Assembly: GCF_900107765.1 (NCBI RefSeq)
Contig: NZ_FNQY01000003.1
Location: 235,677 to 299,676, forward strand
Reading direction: 5' to 3'
Source: Arachidicoccus rhizosphaerae
GTDB lineage: Bacteria > Bacteroidota > Bacteroidia > Chitinophagales > Chitinophagaceae
DNA length: 64,000 bases
Position 1 is the stretch's first letter. Each line of letters starts with the position of its first letter. The notes below the pieces were generated by a model. It was not told where the DNA came from. It did no database searches and worked only from the letters and a program-made list of their open reading frames with translations. Positions 8,505-18,800 of this stretch are shown in pieces. Position numbers and translations under genes: made by a program.

Positions 8505-10340
8505 TTATTCCACCGTCACAGATTTTGCCAGATTTCTTGGCATATCCACATTACATCCTCTGGCAATACCAATATGGTAGGAGAGTAGCTGTAAGGGTAT
8601 TACATTTAAAATAGGCGCAATAATTTCATCAGCCTCAGGAATCGTAATGACGCTGTCTGCGATGGCCGGTGTCACCAGATCTCCTTCGTTAATGACTGCA
8701 ATGACCTGGCCTTTTCTCGCTTTAATTTCCTGCATATTGCTGACAATCTTTTCATGGTAGACATCCTTAGTGGCCACAAAGATGACCGGAAGATTTTCAT
8801 CCACCAGCGCAATCGGACCGTGCTTCATTTCTGCTGCAGGATAGCCTTCTGCATGGATATATGAGATCTCCTTTAACTTCAAGGCTCCTTCCAGTGCAAT
8901 AGGGAAATTATAACCTCTTCCTAAAAACAAGGCATCGGAACTATCTTTCAGACTTTCTGCAATCTTTTTGATAGACTCATTTTGTTCCAGGATTTTTTCT
9001 ACCTTACCAGGCACGAGGGCCAGCTCAGAACAAAGTTCCTTGAAACGTTCTTCAGTAATTGTTTGACGATGACGGGCAATTTTAAAGGCCACAAGCATGA
9101 GTGCCGCCAATTGTCCTGTAAAAGCCTTGGTACTGGCCACACCGATTTCCGGGCCAGAGTGGGTATAGGCTCCTGTCTGAGAAATCCGGGAAATGGAAGA
9201 GCCTACCACATTGACTATGCCCATGATTATGGCGCCCTGCTCCTTAGCCTTTTCAATGGCTACAATAGTATCCGCGGTCTCACCACTTTGTGAAATGGCG
9301 ATAATCATATCTCCGTTATGCACAATCGGATTGCGGTAACGGAACTCAGAAGCGTATTCAACTTCCACTGGGATCCTGCAAGTCTCTTCAATAATATATT
9401 CTGCCACAAGGCCGGCATGCCAGCTGGTGCCGCAGGCAATAATAATAATACGGTTGGCACGAGAGATTTCTTCCAGATAATTTTCAATACCACTGACCTG
9501 AATAGTACCTTTCTCCGCATTGAGTCTGCCTCTCAGGCAATCTAAAATGGTTTTGGGCTGTTCAAAGATTTCCTTAAGCATAAAATGATCATAACCGCCC
9601 TTTTCAATAGTATCCAGTTCAAGGTCTAACTTGGTGATAAATGGCGTTTGCTTTTCATTACCCAGATTCTTCAAAATCAGTTCATCGGGTTTAACGATGG
9701 CAATCTCATAATCATTGACATACACCACTTCCTTTGTATATTCCACAATAGGAGTCGCATCAGAGGCCAGGAAATGCTCATTTTTACCAATACCGATTAC
9801 CAGCGGACTGCCTTTTCTGGCCGCAATGATGGTATCCGGATTTTTCGTTTCAATCAATAAGATACAATAGGCACCTACCACTCTTTTAAGCGCAATACGC
9901 AGGGCTTCTTCTAAATTACCTCCATTATTTTTATAGATATCTTCAATAAAATTCAGCAGTACTTCTGTATCCGTATCGCTTTTGAAACGATATCCTTTCT
10001 GAAGTAAATCTGCCTTTAAGGATGCATAGTTTTCTATAATCCCATTATGAATCATGGCCAGTTCACCACTGCCAGATAAATGTGGGTGTGCATTTGCATC
10101 ACTGGGTTCACCATGGGTGGCCCATCTGGTATGGCCGATAGCGGTCGTGCCTTCCAGTGATTTGCCGATGGTATAATTTTCCAGGTCTGCTACTTTTCCC
10201 TGTTTTTTATACAGCTTAATACCTCCGTTTAGCAGTGCGATACCCGCACTGTCATAACCGCGGTATTCAAGACGCTTTAGTCCTTTGATGACAACAGGAT
10301 ATGCCTGTCTGGACCCTACGTAACCTACAATTCCACACAT
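8505..10340 (-). CDS. glmS: Glutamine-fructose-6-phosphate aminotransferase (isomerizing)
   Basis: Makes glucosamine-6-phosphate from fructose-6-phosphate and glutamine, the first committed step to UDP-GlcNAc for peptidoglycan and surface glycans; cytosolic. The start MCGIVGYVGSRQAY leaves Cys2 as the N-terminal nucleophile after Met removal. The glutaminase domain (1-240) has GHTRWATHGEP and HNGIIENY. Two SIS domains follow, with ACGTSWHAG and SQSGETADT, and a second sugar-binding domain with GRGYNFPIALEGALKLKE. The C-terminus DMPRNLAKSVTVE is the family end. The length of 611 residues is normal. No glmS ribozyme is seen upstream, as expected in this phylum. Confidence 0.98.
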   Translation of the reverse strand: MCGIVGYVGSRQAYPVVIKGLKRLEYRGYDSAGIALLNGGIKLYKKQGKVADLENYTIGKSLEGTTAIGHTRWATHGEPSDANAHPHLSGSGELAMIHNGIIENYASLKADLLQKGYRFKSDTDTEVLLNFIEDIYKNNGGNLEEALRIALKRVVGAYCILLIETKNPDTIIAARKGSPLVIGIGKNEHFLASDATPIVEYTKEVVYVNDYEIAIVKPDELILKNLGNEKQTPFITKLDLELDTIEKGGYDHFMLKEIFEQPKTILDCLRGRLNAEKGTIQVSGIENYLEEISRANRIIIIACGTSWHAGLVAEYIIEETCRIPVEVEYASEFRYRNPIVHNGDMIIAISQSGETADTIVAIEKAKEQGAIIMGIVNVVGSSISRISQTGAYTHSGPEIGVASTKAFTGQLAALMLVAFKIARHRQTITEERFKELCSELALVPGKVEKILEQNESIKKIAESLKDSSDALFLGRGYNFPIALEGALKLKEISYIHAEGYPAAEMKHGPIALVDENLPVIFVATKDVYHEKIVSNMQEIKARKGQVIAVINEGDLVTPAIADSVITIPEADEIIAPILNVIPLQLLSYHIGIARGCNVDMPRNLAKSVTVE

Positions 10341-10371
10341 AAATAATATCTTTTAGTAGTTTAATGGAATG

Positions 10372-10379
10372 CAAATGTA
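10372..10379 (-). promoter_or_regulatory. Candidate -7 box of glmS
   Basis: On the minus strand TACATTTG matches TAnnTTTG exactly, 31 bp before the glmS ATG. No clear TTTG occurs at 19-21 bp upstream of it, so only half of the promoter is supported. Confidence 0.45.
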
Positions 10380-10561
10380 ACTGAAATCAATCGTTTGCGT
10401 GAAAAATCCTATATTAAATATCAGTGTTTTTTGGATAACAATTATTTGTTATCTGAGAAAAAATCGCCGAAAATCAATCAGGAAAGTTTTGATCCTTGCT
10501 AACTTAAAAACCAGTAAATCAATTATTTCAGACATTAACACCTATCATTATTTGCTGGTGG

Positions 10562-12190
10562 CTACTTCAACAAAAAACAAGCAGAAGGTTGATTAAGATT
10601 GTTAAATAATTTCCTAAATTTTTGCAAACAATAGTTCGTATTCAATACCATAATATTTTGATTGGCATGGGAATAGGAGCCCCAATTGATATTTTGAACA
10701 ATTCCTGGCCGTCCGGTCCTTATAAAATTTACCCAATAACGATGAACAACCTGGGCGAAGGCCTTGTCTTTTGCGTTCATATGATCTCTTGCCTGATCAT
10801 ACCAGACATAACGCAGTTCGGATGCGTGATGGGCCGGCGGATATGTAAACCGGTACATCCAGACAGATCGTCCGGCTATGGACAGGGTATCAGCCAGGCG
10901 GCTGGCATGCATTTGATACATGTATTGGGATAATACGGCGGCCACGGCCAGGCTATCAGCAGCAGATCCGGGCTTTAATCCCCGCCGGGCTTTTCGGATA
11001 TCTGACAGGCAATAAGGATAATTTATGCCAAACCAATCATATATGACTGTGGAGTCCGGATGATATAGTCTTTTATCCATATCCATAAAAATCTTACTCT
11101 CATTTTCATTAGCGCCAATCAGATAATGGACCATATTGCGGCCTTGTTTTTTGACATATAAATAAGGATTCCCCTGGATCACCTGCCCATCCATCACGGG
11201 ACCAAAATAATTAGTGCCCTGCGCGCCGCCCAGAACTTCCGCTTCGGCCTGAATCAATTTTTGCGTGGAAATATTGAACAGCTCCCTGGGGTCTGTAATA
11301 CCTAACTTGTCCATTACCCGGCCGCGAATCCTTTTAGCAGTTATCGAGTCCCGGATACACTGAAAACCTCCGCTCTCTAAAATAATCCCTGAATAGAGAC
11401 CTTCAGCCCTTGGAGTGGCTATTAAAGCACTGGTTAATTTAGCGCCGGCAGATTCTCCCATCACTGTCACTTTAGATGGATCACCTCCGAATCTGGCTAT
11501 ATTGGACCGGATCCATTTTAATGCCTGAATCACATCCAGGAGTCCATTATTGCCCGAGCTCTTATATTGGGGTCCCAGATCACCCATATACATAAAACCA
11601 AAGACCCCTAAGCGGTAATTAAGCGTGATGGTTACAATCGAATCCTGATCAGAAAAGGCATTCCCGTTCATGCCATCGCCTGAACCAGAAACCATGGAGC
11701 CGCCATGGACCCAGACAAGGACCGGCATCTTTGCTTTAGGTGCCAAGGAAGGTGTATATACATTTAAAAACAGGCCATCTTCACTGCCCCTGAGCGGCGC
11801 CTGACCGGATCCGGGCTGGGCTGACTCGGACCTGAAACCCATACAGTCTAATGTATCGGTCCAGTTATCATGCGCTACCGGTGCTTTGAATCTGGCTGCC
11901 CCGGTTCTGGGCGCACTATAAGGGATTCCCATAAAAACATAGCTACGCTGTTTGTAAATACCTTTTATATATCCGTTTAAGGTTTTAACTGCAGGTGTAG
12001 GAGGCGGCGGCCGTTTTATCCGGACTTTTGACATACTGCTAACCTTATATGAGTATACCTTCTGAGCCCGCAGTCCGTTCAGAACAGGCATGATTACAAA
12101 AATCAACATGCCCATTACCGCTATAGATAAACCGGACAGCTCAACGGTTTTAGGTTCCTGAGTCCGCCTGTTATGCTTTCGTAGAATCAT
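10562..12190 (-). CDS. Carboxylesterase type B, membrane-anchored
   Basis: This 542-residue hydrolase belongs to the carboxylesterase/lipase family (COesterase). The nucleophile is Ser247 in VTVMGESAGA, the oxyanion hole is in VHGGS (162-165), the acid is probably Glu364 in the ANENES segment, and the His is probably His455 in HHASEL. An N-terminal hydrophobic helix (about 20-42) acts as an uncleaved anchor or signal. It is followed by a short proline-rich stretch, RPPPPTP (60-66), likely a stalk. The product is thus expected to face the periplasm and hydrolyse esters. It stands alone between glmS and the divergent MutS-like gene. Substrate unknown. Confidence 0.9.
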   Translation of the reverse strand: MILRKHNRRTQEPKTVELSGLSIAVMGMLIFVIMPVLNGLRAQKVYSYKVSSMSKVRIKRPPPPTPAVKTLNGYIKGIYKQRSYVFMGIPYSAPRTGAARFKAPVAHDNWTDTLDCMGFRSESAQPGSGQAPLRGSEDGLFLNVYTPSLAPKAKMPVLVWVHGGSMVSGSGDGMNGNAFSDQDSIVTITLNYRLGVFGFMYMGDLGPQYKSSGNNGLLDVIQALKWIRSNIARFGGDPSKVTVMGESAGAKLTSALIATPRAEGLYSGIILESGGFQCIRDSITAKRIRGRVMDKLGITDPRELFNISTQKLIQAEAEVLGGAQGTNYFGPVMDGQVIQGNPYLYVKKQGRNMVHYLIGANENESKIFMDMDKRLYHPDSTVIYDWFGINYPYCLSDIRKARRGLKPGSAADSLAVAAVLSQYMYQMHASRLADTLSIAGRSVWMYRFTYPPAHHASELRYVWYDQARDHMNAKDKAFAQVVHRYWVNFIRTGRPGIVQNINWGSYSHANQNIMVLNTNYCLQKFRKLFNNLNQPSACFLLK

Positions 12191-12408
12191 TAAAGTAGAA
12201 GTTTATAATTGATCAATCAGCTTTAAAGATAAAAAACTCTCCCCAACCCAGTATAATGGCCCCCGGCATTAACAAGCTTGTGCAAATTGAGCCTTGGAAT
12301 CTGGTAAATCTGCCAGGGAATGCCTTTCTTTGTAAAAGACAGCTTAACTTCATCCCAAAAGCAACAGACAAGCATTTTTATTAACCCTGGCTAGACCACA
12401 ATAAAGTT

Positions 12409-14283
12409 ATGGCACTCACAGATCCGACCATAAATATCTCGACACCTGCCAGCGCTGATGCGCAACACGCTTCAGAGAAGCCGGCAGCCTTTTACCTGAC
12501 TGAACTTTCCGAAAGCAACCAATTATTAAAGGAGTTACAAAAGCAAATCCGTCTGGTAGCAACGGGCAGGCTTATCACAGGCATCGCCATTATACTTTGT
12601 ATTTACCGTTTATTCAGAACTTTCGGCGCTGCCGCCTGGTGGCTTGCCCTAATCATATTACTGATTACTTTTATTCTGCTACTACGCAGATCAGGTGATT
12701 TACAACAAAAGGAGACTTTTGAATCCAACCGTAAAAGATTCAATGAGCAGGAACTCGAAGGCCTCAAAGGCCGGTTTGAAGCATTTGACGGGGGAGCGGG
12801 TATGGTGGGTTCAGATCATCCGTTTGCCTTCGATCTGGATTTATTTGGAAGCCGCTCGCTCTTTCAAAGAATCAATAGAACGGTGACTGTTGGAGGTAAA
12901 AACACGCTGGCCGCTTATCTGGCCAGTCCCGAGCAGGATAGTACCCTCATCAGGGGGCGACAATCTATGGTGAAGGCTATCCAGGATCTGCCAAAGTGGT
13001 GCCAGCAATTTCTGATTACCGGTTCATTGAACCAGGAAGATAAGCAAGACCAGGAAAATATCGAAACCTGGCTGGAAATGCCGCCGGTATATTATCCGAG
13101 TAAGCAATGGAAACTTTTGATTACGGTATTGCCGGTATTCACTCTCCTTGCCTGGCTGCTTTATATTTTTGGTCCGATACCTGCCTGGCCTGCTATCGGC
13201 CTCTCACTTATTTTACTGGGCATTACTGGCAGGCAGTCAAAGGTGATTAATGAAAGCCATCAGTTAATCAGCAAAAGAGCGGATACGCTTAAAAAGTATC
13301 ATGAGCTGGTCGCACTTTTTATGAACCAACCCTTTGAACAGCCTGCGCTGGAGACATTAAAGGAAAAGCTCCATCTTCAACAACAAGGCACAGGAGGGTT
13401 TAAAAAGTTTATCCGGTTAATTGCCGCCCTGGATAACCGCCTTAATTTTCTGATGAACATTATATTAAACGGCCTGCTCCTGTGGGACCTTAACTGTCTT
13501 TACCGTATAGAGCAATGGAAGCAGATATTTAAAGGCCAGTTTGGAGAATGGATAAAGATCAGCAGTGAACTGGACGCCTTAATCAGCCTGTCTATCTTTA
13601 ACTTTAACCACCCGGATTATGTCCGTCCGGAAATTGTAGACAGGTCTCCAGGCAATGAACAGGAATTTACCCTGGATATTACCTCAGGAAGACACCCTTT
13701 GCTCTTCCCGGAAGCCTCCATTGCCAATAGCCTGCATCAGGGAGCCCTGCTTAATCTTTATTTAATTACAGGGGCTAATATGGCCGGCAAAAGCACTTTT
13801 CTTAGAATGGTGGGATTAAATATGGTACTAGCCATGGCAGGCGCCAATGTAGCAGCCGAGGCAATGCGTCTGACGCCGGTTGCTTTATACACCAGCATGC
13901 GGACCAATGATTCTTTATTTACCCATACCTCTTTTTTCTATGCCGAGCTTAAAAAGCTCAGATGGATTATGGATCAGATCAAATCAGGCAAATCTATTTA
14001 TATTATGCTGGATGAGATCTTAAAAGGTACAAACTCCAGAGATCAGCACCTGGGTTCCGCGGCCCTGATTAAAAATATTATTCAAAATAATGGCAGAGGA
14101 CTGATTGCCACCCATGACATAGAGCTTACTAATCTGGCTGCCAGCTATCCGGATCATATTAAAAACATAGCTTTTGAAATCGATATGCAGGGAGATAAAA
14201 TGATTTTCAGCTATCAGTACCGCGATGGCGTTTGCCAGAATATGAATGCCTCCACGCTCATGAAACAAATGGGCATTATATAA
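12409..14283 (+). CDS. Membrane-anchored MutS-like ATPase
   Basis: This 624-residue protein carries a complete MutS ATPase domain at its C-terminal end: Walker A TGANMAGKST (454-463), Walker B YIMLDEI (531-537), and the downstream ATHDIELT (567-574). Ahead of it lies a helical core/lever-like region. It lacks the MutS-I mismatch-recognition domain with its Phe-x-Glu. There are two pairs of hydrophobic helices, at about 53-92 and 236-271, so it is probably embedded in the inner membrane. Such proteins are found across Bacteroidota and are annotated as DNA mismatch repair, but without the reading domain that role is doubtful. It is divergent from the carboxylesterase and probably monocistronic. 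Confidence 0.85.
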   Translation: MALTDPTINISTPASADAQHASEKPAAFYLTELSESNQLLKELQKQIRLVATGRLITGIAIILCIYRLFRTFGAAAWWLALIILLITFILLLRRSGDLQQKETFESNRKRFNEQELEGLKGRFEAFDGGAGMVGSDHPFAFDLDLFGSRSLFQRINRTVTVGGKNTLAAYLASPEQDSTLIRGRQSMVKAIQDLPKWCQQFLITGSLNQEDKQDQENIETWLEMPPVYYPSKQWKLLITVLPVFTLLAWLLYIFGPIPAWPAIGLSLILLGITGRQSKVINESHQLISKRADTLKKYHELVALFMNQPFEQPALETLKEKLHLQQQGTGGFKKFIRLIAALDNRLNFLMNIILNGLLLWDLNCLYRIEQWKQIFKGQFGEWIKISSELDALISLSIFNFNHPDYVRPEIVDRSPGNEQEFTLDITSGRHPLLFPEASIANSLHQGALLNLYLITGANMAGKSTFLRMVGLNMVLAMAGANVAAEAMRLTPVALYTSMRTNDSLFTHTSFFYAELKKLRWIMDQIKSGKSIYIMLDEILKGTNSRDQHLGSAALIKNIIQNNGRGLIATHDIELTNLAASYPDHIKNIAFEIDMQGDKMIFSYQYRDGVCQNMNASTLMKQMGII

Positions 14284-14312
14284 AGAAAACAACCGGCGGC
14301 ATTACATTAATT

Positions 14313-14334
14313 TCTGTGTCTATTCAGACACAGA
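14313..14334 (+). terminator. Hairpin after the MutS-like gene
   Basis: A perfect 9-bp stem (TCTGTGTCT with AGACACAGA) with loop ATTC lies 30 bp after the stop and is framed by GGCG and CGCC, which can pair too. It lacks a T-run, so termination is possible but not certain. The rest of 14284-14587 shows no gene. Confidence 0.45.
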
Positions 14335-14587
14335 CGCCAAGGAACTTGTGGCAGGCCTGAGCATTGGCCCTATTACAACCTTTTGTACAGCGGCTTATCA
14401 GTAAGTATTTTATTTTTTGTACCTGTCATTGCAACAAATAAAATAAAATTTCGTAATTTCACCCTCATAACTACTTCAAGTACATATAATTGAAGTAATT
14501 GTCGTTTAAAAGCCACTCCATATTTGATTTGCTCACCAGGAATGAAACCATAAAATTCAATTCCTATAAATAGCCTATTGATCAAAC

Positions 14588-15445
14588 ATGCTACCTAAAA
14601 AATTCATTGCAAAACAACAGATTCAAATTCATTGCCACTACCTCAGAGAAGATCATAAAGATCAACTACATTCGGAACATGTCATTTATCACCTTATATC
14701 TGGCACCATTAAGTTTCTAGACAATAAAAAGGAATATATCTGTAAGGAGGGGGATTATTGGTATTGTTACAAAAACCAATTTCTGAAATATCAAAAAATC
14801 CCCCAAGACAGAGACACGCCATGCAAGTTTATCCGGATGGAGCTAGATGAACAACTGCTGAAAAAAATCGCCCGGGAAAAAAAGCTCCGCAGTACCTGGA
14901 TGGAAAAACAAGCAGGCGTTATTATGATCAAAAATAACCTGTCCATGCAGGAAATCTTTGCTTCATTTATTAACAATGAAAGTAACACCATGACTGTGGA
15001 CCCAGACGCCACACTGGCCAAAATGGAAAAGGCGGCCATGATCGTTTTGGAGCAACACCCGCAGCTTAAAAACGCCTTGTTTGACTTTAACCAACCGACC
15101 AGGAAAGTATTTGATGATTTTATGCAAAACAATTTCATGTTTAATGTTTCCTTAAAAGCGTTTGCCTATATGTCCGGCAGGAGTATTTCAACCTTTAAGA
15201 GAGACTTTATTAAAACCTTCAAAATGCCTCCAAAAAAGTGGCTGGTGGAAAAGCGAATGCAAAATGCCTATTATATGATCAGTGAAAAGGGGAAGCGTTC
15301 AAGGGAAATATATTTCCTGCTGGGCTTTGGTTCAGAAAGTAATTTCTGTTTTGCATTTAAAAAGTATTTCGGCTTTAATCCTTCGCAAGTAAAAGATAAT
15401 AAAATTGTTTTGGGAGAAAATGGTATTAATAAATTCTACATATAA
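14588..15445 (+). CDS. AraC family transcriptional regulator
   Basis: This 285-residue protein has an N-terminal cupin-like sensing part (HYLREDHKDQLHSEHVIYHL, then KEGDYWYCYKNQ). The C-terminal domain has two AraC helix-turn-helix units: SLKAFAYMSGRSISTFKRDF and the signature REIYFLLGFGSESNFCFAFKKYFGFNPSQ. The second matches the AraC family pattern closely. It lies 443 bp upstream of the susC gene on the same strand, so control of the SusCD locus is the simplest guess. The region upstream (14373-14585) holds no other credible gene. Confidence 0.9.
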   Translation: MLPKKFIAKQQIQIHCHYLREDHKDQLHSEHVIYHLISGTIKFLDNKKEYICKEGDYWYCYKNQFLKYQKIPQDRDTPCKFIRMELDEQLLKKIAREKKLRSTWMEKQAGVIMIKNNLSMQEIFASFINNESNTMTVDPDATLAKMEKAAMIVLEQHPQLKNALFDFNQPTRKVFDDFMQNNFMFNVSLKAFAYMSGRSISTFKRDFIKTFKMPPKKWLVEKRMQNAYYMISEKGKRSREIYFLLGFGSESNFCFAFKKYFGFNPSQVKDNKIVLGENGINKFYI

Positions 15446-15888
15446 TCAAATTAAGGACATTTAAGTAATTCCGGAAACAAATTCAAATGCAAAAAAAAGA
15501 TATGAATTAAAAAAATATTCATCTGAAATCAGTATAATTCTCAAAATATTATTGTAATTATGTACTACAAAAGTTAAGGTTTTTCATAAAATCTTAATAT
15601 TTTATTGGCAATGTACGGGATTTTGTAATCATTACTTTAACCTATAAACACAAAAAAACAGCATTGGATAACAGGCAAAACACCTCAAATTGTTCCGCCA
15701 GGAATTTATTGGTTTGAAAGTGTTTGTGATTTAAAACTGAATCCGAATAACTGATATAAGATTGATTGTAATTCAGCGAGATCGTTTGGCAGAGCCAGGT
15801 AATTTTTGTCCCAAGAGAATAATAGCACAGGCTAATTCTTGAATGATTTCCTTACAAGTCTATATGTAAATCCTATAATATTTCCCCT
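15446..15888. other. Leader region of the susCD operon, no gene seen
   Basis: This 443-bp stretch between the AraC regulator and susC is AT-rich and has no open frame of note. It presumably holds the susC promoter and leader, but no full TTTG/TAnnTTTG pair was found, and no strong hairpin. AraC half-sites could not be identified by eye. Confidence 0.4.
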
Positions 15889-18800
15889 ATGCGAAAAAAG
15901 ATCATTTTTAACCGGTTAAGCATCTGGATTACGCTGATCGGTATTTGTCTGACCAGTAATATCATGGCACAGCAACAAACCGTGTCAGGTCAGGTTCAGG
16001 ACAGTTCAGGTGCTGCCCTTGTAGGTGTTACGGTTCAACTGGCCGGTACCAAACAAGCTTCATTAACTGATAAGACGGGAACGTTTTCCATTAAAGCCCA
16101 AACGGGAGACGTATTGGTATTTACCCATATTGGTTATATCTCCACCCAAATTACAGTGGGCAGCCAATTAAACTACCAAATCACCTTGCAGGCCAGCGCC
16201 GATAATAACCTAAAAGACGTGGTCGTCACGGCCATGGATATTAAAAGAAATTCCAGAGAATTGGGTTATTCCGTGCAAACCATAAAAGGAGATGACATCC
16301 AGCAGACGCAAAGAGAAAACTTTGTCAATGCATTGCAGGGTAGGGCAGCAGGGGTTACGATTAACCCGACCAGCGGACAGGCTGGCGCTTCCTCTCAAAT
16401 CGTACTTCGTGGCTTTAATTCCGCCTCCCTGAATAACCAACCTTTATTTGTGGTGGACGGGATTATCATTGACAATACAACTTTTAACGAGACGTCCAAC
16501 GGTGGCTCCGGCATTGGTCTGGCAGATGACCGTCCAAACAGAACCAGTGACTACGCCAACAGAATCTCAGATATCAATCCGAGCGATATTGCTTCTATTA
16601 CTATTCTGAAAGGACCGGAAGCAACTGCCCTTTATGGGAGTCAGGCAAGCTCCGGAGCCATTATCATAACGACCAAGAAACCAGGCATGAACGGTCAGGT
16701 TCATGTCAGTTATGACAATAGCTTCCGTTTTAATAAAATAACCCGTTTCCCTGAAGTGCTGGATGAATATGGGCAGGGTAAAAATGGGGAAGCCACTAAT
16801 ATACCCTCAGAAGCATTTTTATATTTTGGTCCAGCCTATGCGGCAGGCACCCAGAAATACGACAATATTTCTTCCTTTTTCCGTACTGGTTTTGCCAATA
16901 CTCAAAATGTAGCGGCTGATATGGGTACCAAAAATGTCGGATTCCGGCTCACCGGATCCTATTTTAATAATAGTGGCGTTATCCCTAATAATAAGTATAG
17001 ACGTTACAATTTTAAATTGTCCAATAACACGAAACTATGGGACGGCAAATTGGTCATCAGCCCTTCCATCAGTTATATTAATTCTGAAAACCTCAAACCA
17101 ACAAGAGGGGCAGGCGGATATATTTTAGACCTTTACGCATGGCCAACCATTGATAATGCGTCTAATTATCAGGACGCAGAGGGGAATAAAAGGTTACTTT
17201 ACGCAGATGATCCAAATTCTGAAGTATTAAATAATCCATTTTTTAGCGCCTACCGTAATTATGGCCAGGATAATGTCTCCAGGTGGATCGCCACTTTAGG
17301 CATTGATCTAAAACCGGTAGACTGGCTGACCATCGCCGGCAGATTTGGCTACGACACCTATGACCAGGATGGCTATTCTTTAACCGATCCGCAATCCAGC
17401 ACATTAACCGCTGCCTCACAAGGTTTTTTGAGTAACTATTACCTGAATTATAAAGGATACAATCATACGATTACAGCGACTGCCACCAAAAAAGTCGGAA
17501 AATTTGGTCTCAGAGCAATGGTAGGAACCATGTGGCAGGATTATCAAACCAGAGAATATGCGCTGGCAGGATCACAGCTACTGGACGCCGACAATAAACT
17601 TTCTCATAGCACCGACAGCAGCAATATTGGCATGGTCTCTTCCAGACTGGCCCGCAATAAGGAAGGCTTACCCAATGAGAGCATTACACGTCAGGTTGCC
17701 TATTTTGGTGAAGCAGCCGTCAGCTATAACAATGTTTTGTTCCTTTCCTATACCCATAGGTTTGAACAGGCTTCTGTTTTTGCTCCGGATAAAAGAAGCT
17801 ATAATTACCCGGGTATCAGCTTCAGCGCCATCTTAAGCGACATAATTCCTGGCATTAAAGGCAATTTCTTAAATTACTTAAAACTGCGAGCTTCAAGAGC
17901 ACAAACAGCCAGACTCATGCCACCTTACCTGAACCAGGCGGTATTTGTCGATAACTATGCGAGCTCAGACATTCCGGCTTATTCCTATTCCTACTATAAT
18001 AATAACCCCAATCTGGTTCCAGAAAAGCAGAAAACTTATGAAATGGGTTTAGAAACACGTCTGCTGGATAACAGAATTTCTCTGGAAGCGGCATATTATA
18101 ATACCCATAACCTGGATCAGATCAGTGTAGGATATAGAGCCAGCTATGGTACAGGATATATCCTCAATACGCAGAATGCAACTGAATCCCGTAACCAGGG
18201 TATAGAAATCACGATGAATATCAATCCGGTCCGTAAAAAAGACTTTAACTGGGATATCGAATTCAATTTTAACCACATGTGGAGCAAAGTGCTGGATATC
18301 CCGGCATCTATTGCTGATAAAAATGATTATTATATTTCTGATACCTGGATTTATCTAAACACAAGGGGAGGGTTTGTAAGAGGCTATCCGACAACAGAAC
18401 TGACAGGTTATTCTTTTGAAAGAAATAACAACGGTCAGATTTTGATCAGTCCTGAAACGGGTATGCCTGTTGTCAATACTAGCTTTAGCCCGATCGGAGA
18501 CAGAAACCCGGACTTCACTTTAGGGACCAATAACACCTTCCGTTATAAAAACTGGCAGTTAAGCTTTTTATGGGACTTAAGGGTAGGAGGAGATATTTAT
18601 AATGCGACTGAACAGTATCTGACCTATATGGGTAAAAGTCAGCTCACCAAAGACCGCATGAAGTCGACGGTTATTGAAGGGGTATTGCAGGATGGCAATG
18701 AGAATACGGCCAATCCTACCAAAAATACCATCTCCTTTATCCCTAATGAGGTAGCTAGTACTTATTACTCAGAGACCAAGGGCTTTCCCGATGAAGTCTT

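Noticed and set aside
8981..9545. Long open frames antisense to glmS
   Set aside because: Shadows of the glmS codons in other frames; no independent features.
14373..14585. 70-codon minus-strand frame upstream of the AraC gene
   Set aside because: No recognisable domain and overlaps the presumed promoter region.
15446..15888. Anti-sigma/ECF control of susCD
   Set aside because: No sigma or anti-sigma gene is adjacent; the neighbour is an AraC regulator.
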